Of a stretch of 64,000 nt of DNA, positions 44,377 through 56,952 are shown one piece after another. Numbering within the stretch: position 1 is the first letter of the stretch; every line of letters starts with the position of its first letter. The notes beneath the pieces were generated by a model. That model was not told the DNA's origin. It did no database searches and worked only from the letters and a program-made list of their open reading frames with translations. The position numbers and the translations under genes were made by a program. Source of the DNA: an uncultured Candidatus Nemicrothrix sp. (GTDB taxonomy: Bacteria > Actinomycetota > Acidimicrobiia > Acidimicrobiales > MedAcidi-G1); assembly GCA_913055915.1 (NCBI GenBank), contig CAJXKL010000002.1:1-64000 (forward strand), read 5' to 3'.

Positions 44377-47300
44377 GTGTCTGCTCGCCCCCTCGTCCGG
44401 GAACGTTATTCGTTTGGGTCTCTCGAAGAAGTTCGGGAGTTGCCCAACCTGATCGCCATCCAACGGGATTCGTTCCGGTGGTTCCTCGATCAGGGCATTG
44501 CCGATACGTTCCGCGACCTCAGCCCGATCACCGATTTCAGCGAGACGCTCTCTCTCGAACTGGAATTCGACCCGAACGACGAGGACCTCCGGCCAGTGCC
44601 GAAATTCACCGTCGAGGAGTGTCGTGAAAAGGACATGACCTATTCGGCCCCGATGTTTGTCAGGGCCCGCTTCATGAACTCCAACACCGGAGAGATCAAG
44701 GAGCAGACAGTTTTCATGGGCGACTTCCCTGTGATGACCGACGAGGGCACGTTCATCATCAATGGAACCGAACGCGTCGTGGTGTCCCAGCTCGTTCGGT
44801 CACCCGGCGTCATCTTCCAGCCGGGCGAGAGGTACCGCCTCAGGAACCTCTCAAAGCACCAGCTTGTCACCGGAACCATCCACCCGTACCGCGGCGAATG
44901 GATCGAATTCGACGTCGAGCAGAAGCCCGGCAAGGACGTGACCGCCGGAACGAGGGTCGCCCGCAAGCGCAGGCTCTCGATGTTCGTTCTGCTCCGTGCC
45001 CTCGGCTACGACGAGGAGAACCATCCCGGTTTCCTCGAACGCCTCGTCGGTCACTTCGACTACCTGGAGGGCCAGTGGGAAAAGGACCGGCTCCCCGAGG
45101 GCTGGGAGGAAGCAGTCGAGGCTGGCGAGCGCAAGTCGCCACAGGACGAGGCTCTGCTTGAGATCTACAAGCGCGTACGTCCAGGCGAGCCGCTATCACT
45201 CGAGGCGGCCCGTGCCTACATTCGCAACGCCTTCTTCGAGTCACGCCGCTACGACCTGTCCAGGGTCGGTCGCTACAAGCTGAACCGTAAGTTGGGCCCA
45301 GAGATCGAGCGCTGTGAGGAGCTCTTCGGCATCGAACTTGAAAGGCCCGATCCCGATCAGTCGGTTCTCAGCCGGTCAGAGGTTCTTGCCACCTGTACCT
45401 ACCTGTTGCACCTGGCCAAGGGCGAGCCGGGCTACCGCCTCGATGATCAGGACCACTTTGCCAACCGTCGCATCCGTTCGGTCGGTGAGCTGATCCAGAA
45501 CCAGGTTCGCATTGGCCTGTCCCGCATGGAGAGGGTCGTACGTGAGCGTATGACCACCCAGGACGTTGAGGCCATCACGCCACAGACCCTGATCAACATC
45601 AGACCTGTCGTGGCTGCCATCAAGGAGTTCTTTGGCACCAGCCAGCTCTCTCAGTTCATGGATCAGGTGAACCCTCTTTCGGGCCTCACCCACCGTCGAC
45701 GCCTGTCCGCCCTCGGTCCCGGAGGCCTCTCCCGCGAGCGCGCCGGATTTGAGGTCCGCGATGTCCACTTCTCGCACTACGGGCGTATGTGCCCGATTGA
45801 GACCCCTGAGGGCCCAAATATCGGCCTCATCGGTGGGCTCGCCACCTACGGCCAGATCAACCCGTTCGGCTTCATCGAGTCGCCCTACCGGATCGTGAAG
45901 AACGGCAAGGTCACCGATGAGATCATCTACCTGGCAGCGGACGAGGAGGAGGAGTACGTGGTGGCGCAGGCCAACGCGCCCCTCAACCCCAATGGCACCT
46001 TCGCCAACCAGCGTGTCCTCGTGCGCCGTTCGCCACAGGCCGCCTCCCTCCAGGACCTGCGCCTCCAGTTGGAACAGGACGTCTTCTTCGGTTCAACCAC
46101 TGAGATCTCCTACGTTCCGCCCGAGGAGGTCCAGTTGATGGACGTCACCCCGAAGCAGATCGTGTCGGTGGCGACAGCCCTCATCCCGTTCCTCGAGCAC
46201 GACGATGCGAACAGGGCCCTCATGGGCGCCAACATGCAGCGCCAGGCAGTACCGCTCATCCGATCCGAGGCCCCTTACATCGGCACCGGAATCGAGAGCC
46301 GCGCTGCAAGGGACGCCGCAAACATGATCCTCGCCGATGCTGCCGGAATCGTCACCGAGGTCGATGGCGTGTCGATCACCGTCGACTACGGCAAGGGCGG
46401 AATCGTCACGCATGACCTGTCCAAGTTCGAGCGTTCTAACCAGGACACCTGCATCAACCACAAGAGCAGGGTTGTTCCGGGACAGAAGGTCAAGAAGGCC
46501 GAACTGCTGGCCGATGCATCCTCGACCGACGGTGGCGAGTTGGCGCTCGGCAAGAACCTCCTCGTGGCGTTCATGTCCTGGGAGGGCTACAACTTCGAGG
46601 ACGCGATCATCCTTTCAGAGCGGCTGGTCAAGGACGACGTCCTCACCTCGATCCACATCCATGAGCACGAGATCGATGCCCGTGACACCAAGTTGGGGCC
46701 CGAGGAGATCACCCGCGACATACCGAACTTGTCCGACGAGATTCTGGCTGACCTCGACGACCTTGGAATCGTGAGGGTCGGCGCCGACGTCTCACCCGGC
46801 GACGTACTGGTCGGGAAGGTCACCCCGAAGGGCGAGACCGAGCTGACCCCCGAAGAGAGGCTCCTCAGGGCGATCTTCGGCGAGAAGGCCCGCGAGGTCC
46901 GCGACACCTCTCTGAAGGTTCCCCACGGCGAGACCGGCAAGGTCATCGACGTCAAGGTGTTCAACCGCGACGACGGCGATGAGCTTCCGCCAGGCGTCAA
47001 CCAGTTGGTCCGGGTCTACGTGGCCCAGAAGCGCAAGATCAGCGTCGGCGACAAGTTGGCCGGTAGGCACGGCAATAAGGGTGTCATCTCAAGGGTCCTG
47101 CCCGTCGAGGACCTTCCGTACCTTGCCGACGGCACCCCCGTCGACATCATCTTGAACCCCCTCGGCGTTCCCTCCCGCATGAACGTTGGCCAGGTGCTCG
47201 AGGCCCACCTCGGATACTGCGCCAGGTGGGGCTGGGAGGTCGACGGCGAAACCGTCGGCGAGAAGCCCGTCACCGGGATCGAGCGCAAGACCCGTACGTC

Positions 47301-47994
47301 CACACCGCCTTCGGTGCACGTTGCCACCCCGGTGTACGACGGAGCCCACTGGGACGAAGAGGACCGCTCCGGCGAGCATCCGACAATCCAGAAGATCCTC
47401 CAGAACATCAACCCGGAGTCCGCCGACGGCGAACGCCTCGTGCAGGTCGACGGCAAGACCACCCTCTACAACGGTCGCACGGGAGAGCCCTACGACCACG
47501 AGATCATGGTGGGCTACGTCTACATCCTGAAACTGGCCCACCTCGTCGACGACAAGATCCACGCACGGTCCACCGGCCCGTACTCGATGATCACCCAGCA
47601 GCCGCTTGGCGGTAAGGCGCAGTTCGGTGGCCAGCGCTTCGGCGAGATGGAGGTCTGGGCACTTGAGGCCTACGGGGCCGCTTACTGCCTTCAGGAACTC
47701 CTCACCATCAAGTCCGATGACGTGCTCGGCAGGGTCAAGGTCTACGAGGCGATAGTCAAGGGCGACAACATCCCCGAGCCGGGAATCCCGGAGAGCTTCA
47801 AGGTGCTCATCAAGGAGATGCAGTCCCTCTGTCTCGATGTTGAGGTGCTGTCCGAGGAGGGGCATCAGATCGAGATGCATGAACTCGACGAGGACATCTA
47901 CCGCACGACCGAGTCCCTCGGCATCGACATTTCAAGGCCCGAACGTGGGTCCGATGAGGAAGATGAACGCCGCAGCGCCGGCCTTCTCCACTGA
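44377..47994 (+). CDS. rpoB: DNA-directed RNA polymerase subunit beta
   Basis: 1205 residues from GTG at 44377, with AGGAG 6 bp before it. The rifampicin region [20 protein letters not shown] and [12 protein letters not shown] keeps the D516, H526 and S531 equivalents, so wild-type sensitivity is expected; position 518 is Val where many species have Asn. The C-terminal [20 protein letters not shown] is intact. Core catalytic subunit. Confidence 0.98.
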   Translation: MSARPLVRERYSFGSLEEVRELPNLIAIQRDSFRWFLDQGIADTFRDLSPITDFSETLSLELEFDPNDEDLRPVPKFTVEECREKDMTYSAPMFVRARFMNSNTGEIKEQTVFMGDFPVMTDEGTFIINGTERVVVSQLVRSPGVIFQPGERYRLRNLSKHQLVTGTIHPYRGEWIEFDVEQKPGKDVTAGTRVARKRRLSMFVLLRALGYDEENHPGFLERLVGHFDYLEGQWEKDRLPEGWEEAVEAGERKSPQDEALLEIYKRVRPGEPLSLEAARAYIRNAFFESRRYDLSRVGRYKLNRKLGPEIERCEELFGIELERPDPDQSVLSRSEVLATCTYLLHLAKGEPGYRLDDQDHFANRRIRSVGELIQNQVRIGLSRMERVVRERMTTQDVEAITPQTLINIRPVVAAIKEFFGTSQLSQFMDQVNPLSGLTHRRRLSALGPGGLSRERAGFEVRDVHFSHYGRMCPIETPEGPNIGLIGGLATYGQINPFGFIESPYRIVKNGKVTDEIIYLAADEEEEYVVAQANAPLNPNGTFANQRVLVRRSPQAASLQDLRLQLEQDVFFGSTTEISYVPPEEVQLMDVTPKQIVSVATALIPFLEHDDANRALMGANMQRQAVPLIRSEAPYIGTGIESRAARDAANMILADAAGIVTEVDGVSITVDYGKGGIVTHDLSKFERSNQDTCINHKSRVVPGQKVKKAELLADASSTDGGELALGKNLLVAFMSWEGYNFEDAIILSERLVKDDVLTSIHIHEHEIDARDTKLGPEEITRDIPNLSDEILADLDDLGIVRVGADVSPGDVLVGKVTPKGETELTPEERLLRAIFGEKAREVRDTSLKVPHGETGKVIDVKVFNRDDGDELPPGVNQLVRVYVAQKRKISVGDKLAGRHGNKGVISRVLPVEDLPYLADGTPVDIILNPLGVPSRMNVGQVLEAHLGYCARWGWEVDGETVGEKPVTGIERKTRTSTPPSVHVATPVYDGAHWDEEDRSGEHPTIQKILQNINPESADGERLVQVDGKTTLYNGRTGEPYDHEIMVGYVYILKLAHLVDDKIHARSTGPYSMITQQPLGGKAQFGGQRFGEMEVWALEAYGAAYCLQELLTIKSDDVLGRVKVYEAIVKGDNIPEPGIPESFKVLIKEMQSLCLDVEVLSEEGHQIEMHELDEDIYRTTESLGIDISRPERGSDEEDERRSAGLLH

Positions 47995-48059
47995 TTCATC
48001 CAGGTTCAGACCGTTAGTTAGTGACATATACCCAGTGACAAGACGTAGGAAGTAGACGA

Positions 48060-51000
48060 GTGCTCGACGTCAACGATTTCGACCAGCTTCGGATTGGCCT
48101 TGCCACCGCCGACGGCATACGCATGTGGTCCAACGGTGAGGTGAAGAAGCCGGAGACCATCAACTACCGCACGCTCAAGCCTGAAAAGGACGGGCTCTTC
48201 TGTGAGAAGATCTTCGGTCCTACCAAGGACTGGGAGTGCTACTGCGGCAAGTACAAGCGCGTCCGCTTCAAGGGCATTATCTGTGAGCGCTGCGGGGTCG
48301 AGGTCACGCGCTCGAAGGTCCGGCGTGAACGCATGGGCCACATCGAGTTGGCGGCACCGGCCGTCCACATTTGGTACCTGCGCGGAACCAGGTCGTGGCT
48401 GGCGTACCTGCTGATGGGCACCGAGCCCCGCGAGGAGCTCAAGGCCAAGCAGTTGGAGAAGGTCATCTACTTTGCTGCCAGCCTCGTTGTCTGGGTCGAC
48501 GAGGACAAGCGCCACGAGGACCTCCCCCAGCTCGAAGAGGAGCTGGTCGAGGAGCGCACCGCCATCGAAGAGGAGCGCGACCGCGAGCTTGATCGCCGAC
48601 AGGAGGACCTCGAGGCCGAGTTGGCTCAACTCGAGGCAGAAGGGGCCAAGGATACCGACCTGCGTGCTCGCCAGCGGGCGGCCGGCAAGGACCTGGCCTT
48701 CATCCGTGAGCAGTACGAGACCGAGCTCGACGTCCTGAATAGGGCGTGGGACGAGTTCAGCACCCTGTTCGCACGCCAGATCATCGACGATGATCTGCTC
48801 TGGCGTGAGCTGGTCGACCGCTGGGGTGACTACTTCGAGGGTGGTATGGGTGCCGATGCGCTGGCACAGCTCATCGACAAGATCGACTTCGACGACGAAG
48901 AGGTCAAGCTCCGGGCGATGATCGATCCTCCCGAGGGCCAAAAGCCCCTGTCCGCCCAGCGCAAGCAGAAGGCCATAAAGCGGCTCAAGATCGTGGCTGC
49001 GTTCAACCGCCGCGACAAGTACGGGCGGCGTGCCAACGAACCGCGGGCGATGATCCTCGACGTGGTTCCGGTGATTCCGCCTGACCTGCGACCGATGGTC
49101 CAACTGGACGGTGGCCGTTTTGCCACATCCGACCTGAACGACCTGTACCGACGGGTCATCAACCGCAACAACCGGCTTAAGAGGCTCCTGGATCTGGGTG
49201 CGCCCGAGATCATCGTGAACAACGAGAAACGCATGCTCCAGGAGGCCGTCGACGCCTTGTTCGACAACGGACGTCGGGGGCGACCCGTCACCGGACCTGG
49301 TAATCGACCGCTGAAGTCCCTCTCCGACATGCTCAAGGGAAAGCAGGGCCGGTTCCGTCAGAACCTGCTCGGCAAGCGCGTCGACTACTCGGGCCGTTCG
49401 GTCATCGTGGCCGGCCCAACCCTCAAGTTCCACCAGTGCGGGCTTCCAAAGATCATGGCACTCGAGCTCTTCAAGCCATTCGTGATGAAGAAGCTGGTCG
49501 ACGAGGAGGTTGCACAGAACATCAAGTCAGCCAAGCGCATGGTTGAGCGCCGCAAGCCGCAGGTCTGGAACGTTCTCGACGACGTGATCAGGGAACACGC
49601 GGTGCTGTTGAACCGTGCTCCCACCCTGCACCGCCTGGGGATTCAGGCCTTTGAGCCGGTGCTGGTCGAGGGCAAGGCAATCCAGATCCATCCGCTGGTC
49701 TGCACCGCGTTCAACGCCGACTTTGATGGTGACCAGATGGCGGTCCACCTGCCGCTGTCAGCCGAGGCCCAGGCCGAGGCACGGGTGCTGATGCTGTCGG
49801 CCAACAACGTGTTGAGCCCGGCGCACGGCCGACCTCTGGTGACGCCAACCCAGGACATGATCATCGGGGCTTTCTACCTGACCGATGAGGCCGAAGGTGC
49901 CGCCGGCGAGGGCAGGGCCTTTCGCCGGATCGACGAACTCGAGCACGCACTCGAGGCCGGGTCGGTGCACCTGCACGCCCGCATCCAGTACCGCTCCGAT
50001 GAGTACCCAGAGATGGTCGAAACGGCTGCCAACGGTTCACCAGCTGTCTGGAAGACGACGACGCCTGGCCGGGTGATCCTGAACGAGGCCTTTCCGGCTG
50101 GTTTCGGCTTCGTCAACCACCAGATCGACAAGAAGGAAATGGGTGTCATCGTCGACGACCTGGCCCGCCATTACCCGAAGAAGGACGTGGCGGTCAGCCT
50201 GGACCTGCTCAAGGACACCTGCTTCAAGTACGCCACGAGGTCGGGTCTCACCGTCTCGATCGATGATGTCCGCACACCGGTCGAGAAGCAGTCCATCTTG
50301 GACCGGCACGAAAAGGACGCCGAGAAGGTCGACGCGCAGTTCCGCCGCGGCATCATCACCGACGGTGAGCGACGCCAGAAAGAGGTCGAGATCTGGAACA
50401 AGGCCACCGCCGAGGTGACCGAGCGCATGGTCGAGTCCCTCGAGGCCCAGGATTTCAATCCGATCGACATGATGGTCAAGTCGGGTGCCCGTGGAAACAT
50501 GATGCAGGTCCGTCAGATCGCGGGTATGCGTGGGCTGGTGGCCAACCCCCGTGGTGACATGATTCCCCGCCCGATCAAGTCCAACTTCCGTGAGGGCCTG
50601 ACGATGCTTGAGTATTTCATCGCCACGCCCGGCGCCAGGAAGGGCCTGGTCGACACCGCCCTTCGGACCGCCGACTCCGGCTATCTGACCCGTCGCCTTG
50701 TCGATGTCTCCCAGGAGTTGATCATTAACGAGTACAACCCGTTCGAGGCAGACGGCCCGGTGCGTGGTGTCTGGATCGACGGCGTTCGTGATGACGAACC
50801 GGGCAAGCGCTACTACATCGAGAACCGGCTCTACAGCCGCACGCTGGCCGACGACGTCGAGTTGTCCGACGGCTCGACCATGTCCGCTGGCACGATTGTC
50901 GGCGAGGCCGAGCTCGTGACCCTCCGCGACGACCCTTCGGTCGAACGGGTGAGGGTGCTCTCCCCGCTGACAGACGACTCCGCGGTCGGCGTCTCGGCTG

Positions 51001-52052
51001 CCTGCTACGGCATGTCCCTGGCGACCAGCAAGCCCATCGAGGTAGGCGAGGCCGTCGGCGTGATAGCCGCACAGTCAATCGGTGAGCCGGGTACCCAGCT
51101 GACAATGCGTACCTTCCACACCGGTGGTGTGGTCGGCAAGGACATCGCCGGTGGTCTACCGAGGGTCGTGGAGTTGTTCGAGGCCCGCACCCCCAAGGGC
51201 AAGGCAACCCTCGCTCGCATCTCCGGAGTCGTCCGCATCGGTGAGGACGAGGGCAGGGGCCGTGAGATCGCCGTCGTTGCCGACGATGGAACCGAAGAGG
51301 TCTACACGATCCAGGGTTCCCCCCGGCTGGAAGTCACCGATGGGCAGGAGGTCCGGGCCGGCGACGCCATTGTCGAGGGTCCACGCGATCCCAAGGAGCT
51401 GCTCGAGATCAAGGGTGTCCGTGAAACCCAGCAGTACCTCGTCGAAGAGGTCCAGAAGGTCTACCGCGACCAGGGCGTGTCAATCCACGACAAGCACATC
51501 GAATTGATCGTCCGGCAGATGACCCGACGGGTGAAGATTAACGACCCCGGCGAGTCCGACTTCCTTCCCGGCGAACAGGTCGACCAGCGGGTGTTCGCCG
51601 AAACCAACCGGCAGCTCGTGACAGAGAGCAAGCGGCCTGCCGAGGGTCGCCCCGAACTGATGGGTATAACGAAGGCCTCGTTGGCGACCGACTCGTGGCT
51701 CTCTGCAGCTTCCTTCCAGGAGACGACACGGGTCCTGACCGAGGCGGCCATCGAGTGCAAGAGCGACAAGCTCATCGGCCTCAAGGAGAACATCATCATC
51801 GGCAAGTTGGTGCCGGCTGGAACCGGCATGGAGAGGTACCGTCGAGTGGTTACGCATGCTCCCGACTACAAGCCGATGGACTTCTACTCATCAGCCGACG
51901 AGGAACAGGATCTCGCACAGTGGCTGGCAGGCCAGACCGACCAGCTCGGTGCCGTCGATGCGGTCTCGGGCGACGAGTTCGAGGGTGCCTATGAGGCCGA
52001 TGTCATCGACCTTGCTGCAGCTGTCCCCGATGAGTCACCTGAAGTCGGTTGA
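48060..52052 (+). CDS. rpoC: DNA-directed RNA polymerase subunit beta'
   Basis: 1330 residues from GTG at 48060. The N-terminal zinc ribbon is in [20 protein letters not shown]. The active-site magnesium motif [12 protein letters not shown] is at about residues 555-566. The trigger-loop region ([19 protein letters not shown]) is intact. A charged coiled-coil-like stretch of about 70 residues (residues 150-225, Glu/Arg-rich) is the actinobacterial-type insertion between early conserved regions. Confidence 0.98.
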   Translation: MLDVNDFDQLRIGLATADGIRMWSNGEVKKPETINYRTLKPEKDGLFCEKIFGPTKDWECYCGKYKRVRFKGIICERCGVEVTRSKVRRERMGHIELAAPAVHIWYLRGTRSWLAYLLMGTEPREELKAKQLEKVIYFAASLVVWVDEDKRHEDLPQLEEELVEERTAIEEERDRELDRRQEDLEAELAQLEAEGAKDTDLRARQRAAGKDLAFIREQYETELDVLNRAWDEFSTLFARQIIDDDLLWRELVDRWGDYFEGGMGADALAQLIDKIDFDDEEVKLRAMIDPPEGQKPLSAQRKQKAIKRLKIVAAFNRRDKYGRRANEPRAMILDVVPVIPPDLRPMVQLDGGRFATSDLNDLYRRVINRNNRLKRLLDLGAPEIIVNNEKRMLQEAVDALFDNGRRGRPVTGPGNRPLKSLSDMLKGKQGRFRQNLLGKRVDYSGRSVIVAGPTLKFHQCGLPKIMALELFKPFVMKKLVDEEVAQNIKSAKRMVERRKPQVWNVLDDVIREHAVLLNRAPTLHRLGIQAFEPVLVEGKAIQIHPLVCTAFNADFDGDQMAVHLPLSAEAQAEARVLMLSANNVLSPAHGRPLVTPTQDMIIGAFYLTDEAEGAAGEGRAFRRIDELEHALEAGSVHLHARIQYRSDEYPEMVETAANGSPAVWKTTTPGRVILNEAFPAGFGFVNHQIDKKEMGVIVDDLARHYPKKDVAVSLDLLKDTCFKYATRSGLTVSIDDVRTPVEKQSILDRHEKDAEKVDAQFRRGIITDGERRQKEVEIWNKATAEVTERMVESLEAQDFNPIDMMVKSGARGNMMQVRQIAGMRGLVANPRGDMIPRPIKSNFREGLTMLEYFIATPGARKGLVDTALRTADSGYLTRRLVDVSQELIINEYNPFEADGPVRGVWIDGVRDDEPGKRYYIENRLYSRTLADDVELSDGSTMSAGTIVGEAELVTLRDDPSVERVRVLSPLTDDSAVGVSAACYGMSLATSKPIEVGEAVGVIAAQSIGEPGTQLTMRTFHTGGVVGKDIAGGLPRVVELFEARTPKGKATLARISGVVRIGEDEGRGREIAVVADDGTEEVYTIQGSPRLEVTDGQEVRAGDAIVEGPRDPKELLEIKGVRETQQYLVEEVQKVYRDQGVSIHDKHIELIVRQMTRRVKINDPGESDFLPGEQVDQRVFAETNRQLVTESKRPAEGRPELMGITKASLATDSWLSAASFQETTRVLTEAAIECKSDKLIGLKENIIIGKLVPAGTGMERYRRVVTHAPDYKPMDFYSSADEEQDLAQWLAGQTDQLGAVDAVSGDEFEGAYEADVIDLAAAVPDESPEVG

Positions 52053-52087
52053 GTGCAGGATTCAGTTGCATGTCGTGCGGGTCGCGC

Positions 52088-52117
52088 TTGTGAGTAGCGT
52101 TTTTCCACCCGTAGACT
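52088..52117 (+). promoter_or_regulatory. Predicted promoter of the str operon (rpsL)
   Basis: TTGTGA (52088-52093) and TAGACT (52112-52117) are separated by 18 bp. Transcription would start near 52124, with a leader of about 90 nt to the GTG of rpsL. Confidence 0.6.
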
Positions 52118-52213
52118 CATCCGCTGGCCGTGGTACGACCCCAGTGTCACCACGGCGCTGTTTCGAGTTTCTCCATTCAGGGACCTGTACGGGTTCCACA
52201 ACGAGGTAGACAA

Positions 52214-52585
52214 GTGCCCACCATTCAGCAGTTGGTCCGCAAGGGCCGCACGTCAAAGCGCCGCAAGGAGGCCACGCCGGCCCTCAAGGGCGCGCCCCAG
52301 CGCCGAGGCGTCTGCACGAGGGTGTATACGACCACTCCCAAGAAGCCGAACTCGGCCCTGCGCAAGGTGGCCCGCGTCCGCTTGACCAGTGGTGCTGAGA
52401 TAACCGCCTACATCCCGGGTGAGGGTCACAACCTCCAGGAACACTCAATCGTCCTGGTCCGTGGTGGCCGTGTGAAGGACCTTCCCGGTGTTCGCTACAA
52501 GGTCGTCCGTGGCACCCTTGACACCTCCGGGGTAAGCCAGCGCCGTCAGGCCCGTAGCCGCTACGGCGCCAAGAAAGAAGGCTGA
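52214..52585 (+). CDS. rpsL: 30S ribosomal protein S12
   Basis: 123 residues from GTG at 52214; the open frame extends upstream without homology. [10 protein letters not shown] keeps the lysine at position 43, and [10 protein letters not shown] keeps the lysine at 88, so no streptomycin-resistance change is seen. Decoding-centre protein. Confidence 0.98.
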   Translation: MPTIQQLVRKGRTSKRRKEATPALKGAPQRRGVCTRVYTTTPKKPNSALRKVARVRLTSGAEITAYIPGEGHNLQEHSIVLVRGGRVKDLPGVRYKVVRGTLDTSGVSQRRQARSRYGAKKEG

Positions 52586-52587
52586 TC

Positions 52588-53058
52588 GTGCCACGCAAGG
52601 GTCCAGCGGTACGCCGCGAGCTGACCCCCGATCCGGTCTACCGGTCGGTTGTCGTTACCCAGTTGGTCAACAAGGTTCTCCAGAGGGGCAAGCGGTCTAC
52701 CGCGGAGCGGATTGTCTACTCGTCGATGACGATGGTCGAGTCCAAGACCGGTAGCGAACCGGTCGGCACCCTGAAGCGTGCCATCGACAACGTCCGGCCC
52801 CAGCTCGAGGTCCGGAGTCGCCGTGTAGGCGGTGCCACCTACCAGGTTCCCGTCGAGGTCCGCCCTCGTCGTGCCAACACCCTCGCCGTCAGATGGCTGG
52901 TGAACTACTCGCGCGACCGTCGTGAGCACACCATGGCCGAGCGCCTGGCAAACGAGATAATGGATGCCTCCAACGGCGTCGGTGCCTCGGTGAAGCGCCG
53001 TGAGGACCTGCACAAGATGGCTGAGGCCAACAAGGCGTTCGCCCACTACCGCTGGTGA
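52588..53058 (+). CDS. rpsG: 30S ribosomal protein S7
   Basis: 156 residues from GTG at 52588, two bases after rpsL. Contains [18 protein letters not shown], the family signature. It nucleates assembly of the 30S head and in some bacteria represses the str operon. Confidence 0.98.
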   Translation: MPRKGPAVRRELTPDPVYRSVVVTQLVNKVLQRGKRSTAERIVYSSMTMVESKTGSEPVGTLKRAIDNVRPQLEVRSRRVGGATYQVPVEVRPRRANTLAVRWLVNYSRDRREHTMAERLANEIMDASNGVGASVKRREDLHKMAEANKAFAHYRW

Positions 53059-53093
53059 GCCACCCCCGGGGGCGGTACACGACCTGAAGCCCG

Positions 53094-53123
53094 TTCCGCT
53101 GCTGGGGAAGTCCGGTAGCGGAA
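53094..53123 (+). promoter_or_regulatory. Hairpin in the rpsG-fusA gap
   Basis: TTCCGCT (53094-53100) pairs with AGCGGAA (53117-53123), a perfect 7-bp stem with a 16-nt loop, within a 145-bp gap that contains no gene. It may be a processing or regulatory element; no T-run follows, so it is not a standard terminator. Confidence 0.4.
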
Positions 53124-53203
53124 GTCACGAGTGCACCAGAAATACCAGAGGGTCCACGCGGGCCCGGAACCAGATCTGAACAACTGACCACCGAGACACT
53201 GAC

Positions 53204-55291
53204 ATGGCCGAGCGACACCCGCTAGCAAAGACCCGCAACATCGGGATCATGGCCCATATCGACGCGGGCAAGACCACGACCACCGAGCGCATCCTCTACT
53301 ACACCGGTGTCAACTACAAGATCGGCGAGGTCCACGACGGCGCCGCCACCATGGACTGGATGGAACAGGAGCAGGAGCGGGGTATCACCATTACCTCGGC
53401 TGCAACGAGTTGCTTCTGGAACGATCACCGGGTGAACATCATCGACACCCCGGGTCACGTCGACTTCACCGTCGAGGTGGAGCGTTCACTTCGTGTGCTG
53501 GATGGTGCCGTTGCAGTGTTCGACGGGGTCGCAGGCGTAGAGCCCCAGACCGAGACCGTCTGGCGGCAGGCCGACAAGTACGCCGTTCCCCGCATGTGCT
53601 TCATCAACAAGATGGATCGCACGGGTGCCGACTTCTACTTCGTACTTGGAACCATCCGTGAGCGCCTGGGTTGCAATGCTGCGGTTGTCCAGTTGCCGAT
53701 CGGCGCCGAGGCCGAGTTTGCCGGGGTGGTCGACCTTGTCGAGATGAAGGCCCTCGTGTGGCAGAGCGAAGACCTGGGTGCCTCGTGGGAGGTCGTGGAC
53801 ATCCCCGAGGACATGGTCGAAACGGCCGAGGAGTACCACAGCGAGCTGATCGACTCCCTTTCCGAGTTCGACGAGAACATCCTCGAGAAGTTCGTCGCCG
53901 AGGAGGAGGTAACCCCCGACGACATTCGTTCGGCTCTGCGTACCGGGACGATTTCGGGTGACTGCGTGCCGATCCTCACGGGTTCGGCGTTCAAGAACAA
54001 AGGGGTGCAGCCCCTACTGGACGCGGTGATCAAGTACCTTCCGTCGCCCCTGGATCTTCCCCCTGTCGAGGGAGTCCACCCCCGGACGGGCGACACGGTC
54101 GAACGCCTCGTCGACGACGAGGCGCCGTTTGCCGCTCTGGCATTCAAGATCATGACCGACCCCCACGTCGGCAAGCTCATCTACTTCCGGGCTTACAGCG
54201 GCACCCTCGACAAGGGATCGGCCGTGCTGAATACCCGAACCGGTTCCAAGGAACGGATCGGCCGGATCCTCGAGATGCACGCCAACGACCGTGAGGACCG
54301 CGACGACGTCCGGGCCGGAGACATCGTGGCTGGCATCGGCCTCAAGAACACTCGCACCGGCGACACCCTCTGTGCCCCGGACCACCCGATCGTGCTCGAG
54401 CAGCTGGAGTTCCCCCTGCCGGTCATCCATGTCGCAGTCGAGCCACGGTCCAAGGCCGACCAGGACAAGATGGGCAGGGCGCTCGGAGCGCTGGCCGAGG
54501 AGGACCCCACCTTCACGGTGAAGAGCGACGATGACACCGGACAGACGATCATCGGCGGCATGGGCGAATTGCACCTCGAGGTGTTGGTCGACCGCATGAA
54601 GCGCGAGTTCAGGGTGGATGCCAACGTCGGCAAGCCACAGGTGGCATACCGGGAGACCATTACCAGAGAGGTCTCCGACCACCGGTACACGCACAAGAAG
54701 CAGACCGGTGGTTCTGGACAGTTCGCAGAGATCGTTGCCTCGATCACTCCCTGGAGCGAAGACGACGAGACCTACATGTTCGAGGACAACATCAGGGGTG
54801 GCCGCGTGCCCAAGGAGTACATCCCGTCCGTGAACGCAGGCATCCAGTCGGCCATGACAGGCGGAGTTCTCGCTGGATTCCCCCTGCTGGGACTGAAGGT
54901 GAGCCTCAACGACGGCAAGTCACACGATGTTGACTCATCTGAGATGGCCTTCAAGATCGCCGCACAGGCCTGGTTCCGTGAGGTCGTCCGCCTCGCTAGG
55001 CCGGTTCTGCTCGAGCCCGTCATGGGGGTCGAGGTGGTGACCCCTGAGGAGTACATGGGTGATGTCGTCGGCGACCTCAATTCCCGACGCGGCAGGGTCG
55101 GACAGATGGAGGCCCGGAGCGGAAACCAGGTGGTGAGCGCACAGGTACCGTTGTCCGAGATGTTCGGGTACGCTACCGACCTGCGTTCGTGCACCCAGGG
55201 GCGCGCGACCTACACGATGCAGTTCGACTCATATCAGCAGACACCGGGGTCGGTGCAGGAAGAAATCGTGAGCCGCATACGCGGTGAATGA
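53204..55291 (+). CDS. fusA: Elongation factor G
   Basis: 695 residues. GTPase motifs [17 protein letters not shown] and NKMDR are all present near residues 17-25, 82-89 and 136-140. Domain IV and V sequences are complete to the end. It drives translocation on the ribosome. No duplicate copy lies in the window. Confidence 0.98.
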   Translation: MAERHPLAKTRNIGIMAHIDAGKTTTTERILYYTGVNYKIGEVHDGAATMDWMEQEQERGITITSAATSCFWNDHRVNIIDTPGHVDFTVEVERSLRVLDGAVAVFDGVAGVEPQTETVWRQADKYAVPRMCFINKMDRTGADFYFVLGTIRERLGCNAAVVQLPIGAEAEFAGVVDLVEMKALVWQSEDLGASWEVVDIPEDMVETAEEYHSELIDSLSEFDENILEKFVAEEEVTPDDIRSALRTGTISGDCVPILTGSAFKNKGVQPLLDAVIKYLPSPLDLPPVEGVHPRTGDTVERLVDDEAPFAALAFKIMTDPHVGKLIYFRAYSGTLDKGSAVLNTRTGSKERIGRILEMHANDREDRDDVRAGDIVAGIGLKNTRTGDTLCAPDHPIVLEQLEFPLPVIHVAVEPRSKADQDKMGRALGALAEEDPTFTVKSDDDTGQTIIGGMGELHLEVLVDRMKREFRVDANVGKPQVAYRETITREVSDHRYTHKKQTGGSGQFAEIVASITPWSEDDETYMFEDNIRGGRVPKEYIPSVNAGIQSAMTGGVLAGFPLLGLKVSLNDGKSHDVDSSEMAFKIAAQAWFREVVRLARPVLLEPVMGVEVVTPEEYMGDVVGDLNSRRGRVGQMEARSGNQVVSAQVPLSEMFGYATDLRSCTQGRATYTMQFDSYQQTPGSVQEEIVSRIRGE

Positions 55292-55334
55292 CCACTGAGC
55301 AGAAGAACCAGAAACACAAATCCAAGGAAGAGTC

Positions 55335-56525
55335 ATGGCCAAGGCCCAGTTTGAACGTAACAAGCCGCACGTCAATGTCGGCACCATGGGACATATCGAT
55401 CACGGTAAGACAACCCTCACCGCGGCGATTACCAAGGTCCTCTCGGACCGTGATCCCGATTCAACGGCATTCACGGACTTCGACAACATCGACAAGGCAC
55501 CCGAAGAGCGCGAGCGAGGCATCACGATCAACGTCTCGCACGTCGAGTACGAGACCGAGAACCGCCATTACGCCCACGTCGACATGCCCGGCCACGCCGA
55601 CTACATCAAGAACATGATCACCGGTGCGGCCCAGGTCGACGGTGCGATCCTTGTCGTGTCAGCCGCCGATGGCCCAATGCCCCAGACACGTGAGCACGTG
55701 CTGCTGGCCCGCCAGGTGGGTGTGCCCAAGATCATCGTTGCCCTCAACAAGTGCGACATGGTCGACGACGAGGAACTGCTCGAGTTGGTCGAGATGGAGG
55801 TCCGTGAGCTGCTCGACGAGTACGAGTTCCCGGGCGACGACACACCGGTGGTCCGGGTATCGGCCCTGAACGCCCTGGAGGGCGACGCGGCTGCCGGCGA
55901 CCAGGTCGTGGAACTCATGAGACAAGTCGACGAGTTCATCCCCCAGCCCGACCGCGATGTTGACAAGCCGTTTCTCATGCCCATCGAGGACGTGTTCTCG
56001 ATCACCGGTCGCGGCACCGTCGTAACCGGTCGTGTCGAACAGGGCAAGGTGAACACCGGCGACAACATCGAGATCGTCGGCCTCAAGGACACCCAGACCA
56101 CGGTCTGTACCGGCGTCGAGATGTTCCGCAAGTTGCTTGACGAGGGAATCGCCGGCGACAACATCGGTGCTCTCCTGCGGGGTATCGACAAGGATGAGGT
56201 CCAGCGCGGCCAGGTCCTCGCAAAGCCCGACTCGATCACGCCACACACCCAGTTTGAGGCTGAGGTCTACGTGCTGACGACCAAGGAGGGTGGACGCCAC
56301 AAGCCGTTCTTCTCCAACTACAGGCCGCAGTTCTACTTCAGGACCACGGACGTGACCGGCAACATCGCCCTAGATGAGGGTGTCGAGATGTGCATGCCCG
56401 GTGACAACACCACCATGACCGTTGAGCTCATCGCTCCGATCGCTATGGACGTCGGCCTCCGGTTCGCCATCCGCGAAGGTGGCCGCACAGTCGGTGCTGG
56501 CGCTGTAACCAAGGTCATCAAGTAG
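55335..56525 (+). CDS. tuf: Elongation factor Tu
   Basis: 396 residues. [17 protein letters not shown] and NKCDM GTPase motifs, with the usual C-terminus ending [10 protein letters not shown]. An AAGGAAG site precedes the ATG. It delivers aminoacyl-tRNA to the ribosome. Confidence 0.98.
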   Translation: MAKAQFERNKPHVNVGTMGHIDHGKTTLTAAITKVLSDRDPDSTAFTDFDNIDKAPEERERGITINVSHVEYETENRHYAHVDMPGHADYIKNMITGAAQVDGAILVVSAADGPMPQTREHVLLARQVGVPKIIVALNKCDMVDDEELLELVEMEVRELLDEYEFPGDDTPVVRVSALNALEGDAAAGDQVVELMRQVDEFIPQPDRDVDKPFLMPIEDVFSITGRGTVVTGRVEQGKVNTGDNIEIVGLKDTQTTVCTGVEMFRKLLDEGIAGDNIGALLRGIDKDEVQRGQVLAKPDSITPHTQFEAEVYVLTTKEGGRHKPFFSNYRPQFYFRTTDVTGNIALDEGVEMCMPGDNTTMTVELIAPIAMDVGLRFAIREGGRTVGAGAVTKVIK

Positions 56526-56538
56526 TCGGGTTCCACGG

Positions 56539-56859
56539 ATGCCAGCTGACCAGAAGATCCGGATTCGCCTGAAGGCCTACGATCACGAGGTGATTGACCA
56601 GTCGACGCGAAAGATTGTCGAGACTGTCCTTCGTACCCAGGCTGATATCCGGGGTCCGGTGCCGCTTCCGACCGAGAAGCACCGCTACACGGTCATCCGG
56701 GGACCCTTCAAGGACAAGGATTCGCGCGAGCACTTCGAGATGCGTATCCACAAGCGTCTTCTCGACATCATGAAGCCGTCACCCAAGACGATCGATTCGC
56801 TCCAGCGGCTTGACCTGCCGGCAGGGGTCGACGTCGAGATCAAGATCCAGCAGACCTGA
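56539..56859 (+). CDS. rpsJ: 30S ribosomal protein S10
   Basis: 106 residues. Contains [20 protein letters not shown] and the NusE loop region [16 protein letters not shown]. As NusE it also binds NusG/NusB. Here it is co-transcribed with tuf and closed off by a terminator, apart from the rest of the S10 operon. Confidence 0.98.
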   Translation: MPADQKIRIRLKAYDHEVIDQSTRKIVETVLRTQADIRGPVPLPTEKHRYTVIRGPFKDKDSREHFEMRIHKRLLDIMKPSPKTIDSLQRLDLPAGVDVEIKIQQT

Positions 56860-56907
56860 TCACGTGGGGCCCGGCCGGGTCCTGAACGGGTACAACAGAA
56901 CGAGTTG

Positions 56908-56940
56908 GAGGACGCCCTGTGGGGCGTCCTCCGGGTTTTG
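56908..56940 (+). terminator. Strong intrinsic terminator after rpsJ
   Basis: GGAGGACGCCC and GGGCGTCCTCC form a perfect 11-bp stem with a TGTG loop, followed by GGGTTTT. It may work in both directions, since the convergent permease gene ends 13 bp beyond. Confidence 0.88.
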
Positions 56941-56952
56941 CCCGAGGAAGGC

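Noticed and set aside
45638-45700. Rifampicin-resistance change in RpoB
   Set aside because: Asn518 equivalent is Val, but the main resistance positions 516, 526 and 531 are wild type; likely lineage variation.
48018-49433. 471-residue minus-strand open frame
   Set aside because: Antisense to rpoC, whose own sequence is intact and conserved throughout.
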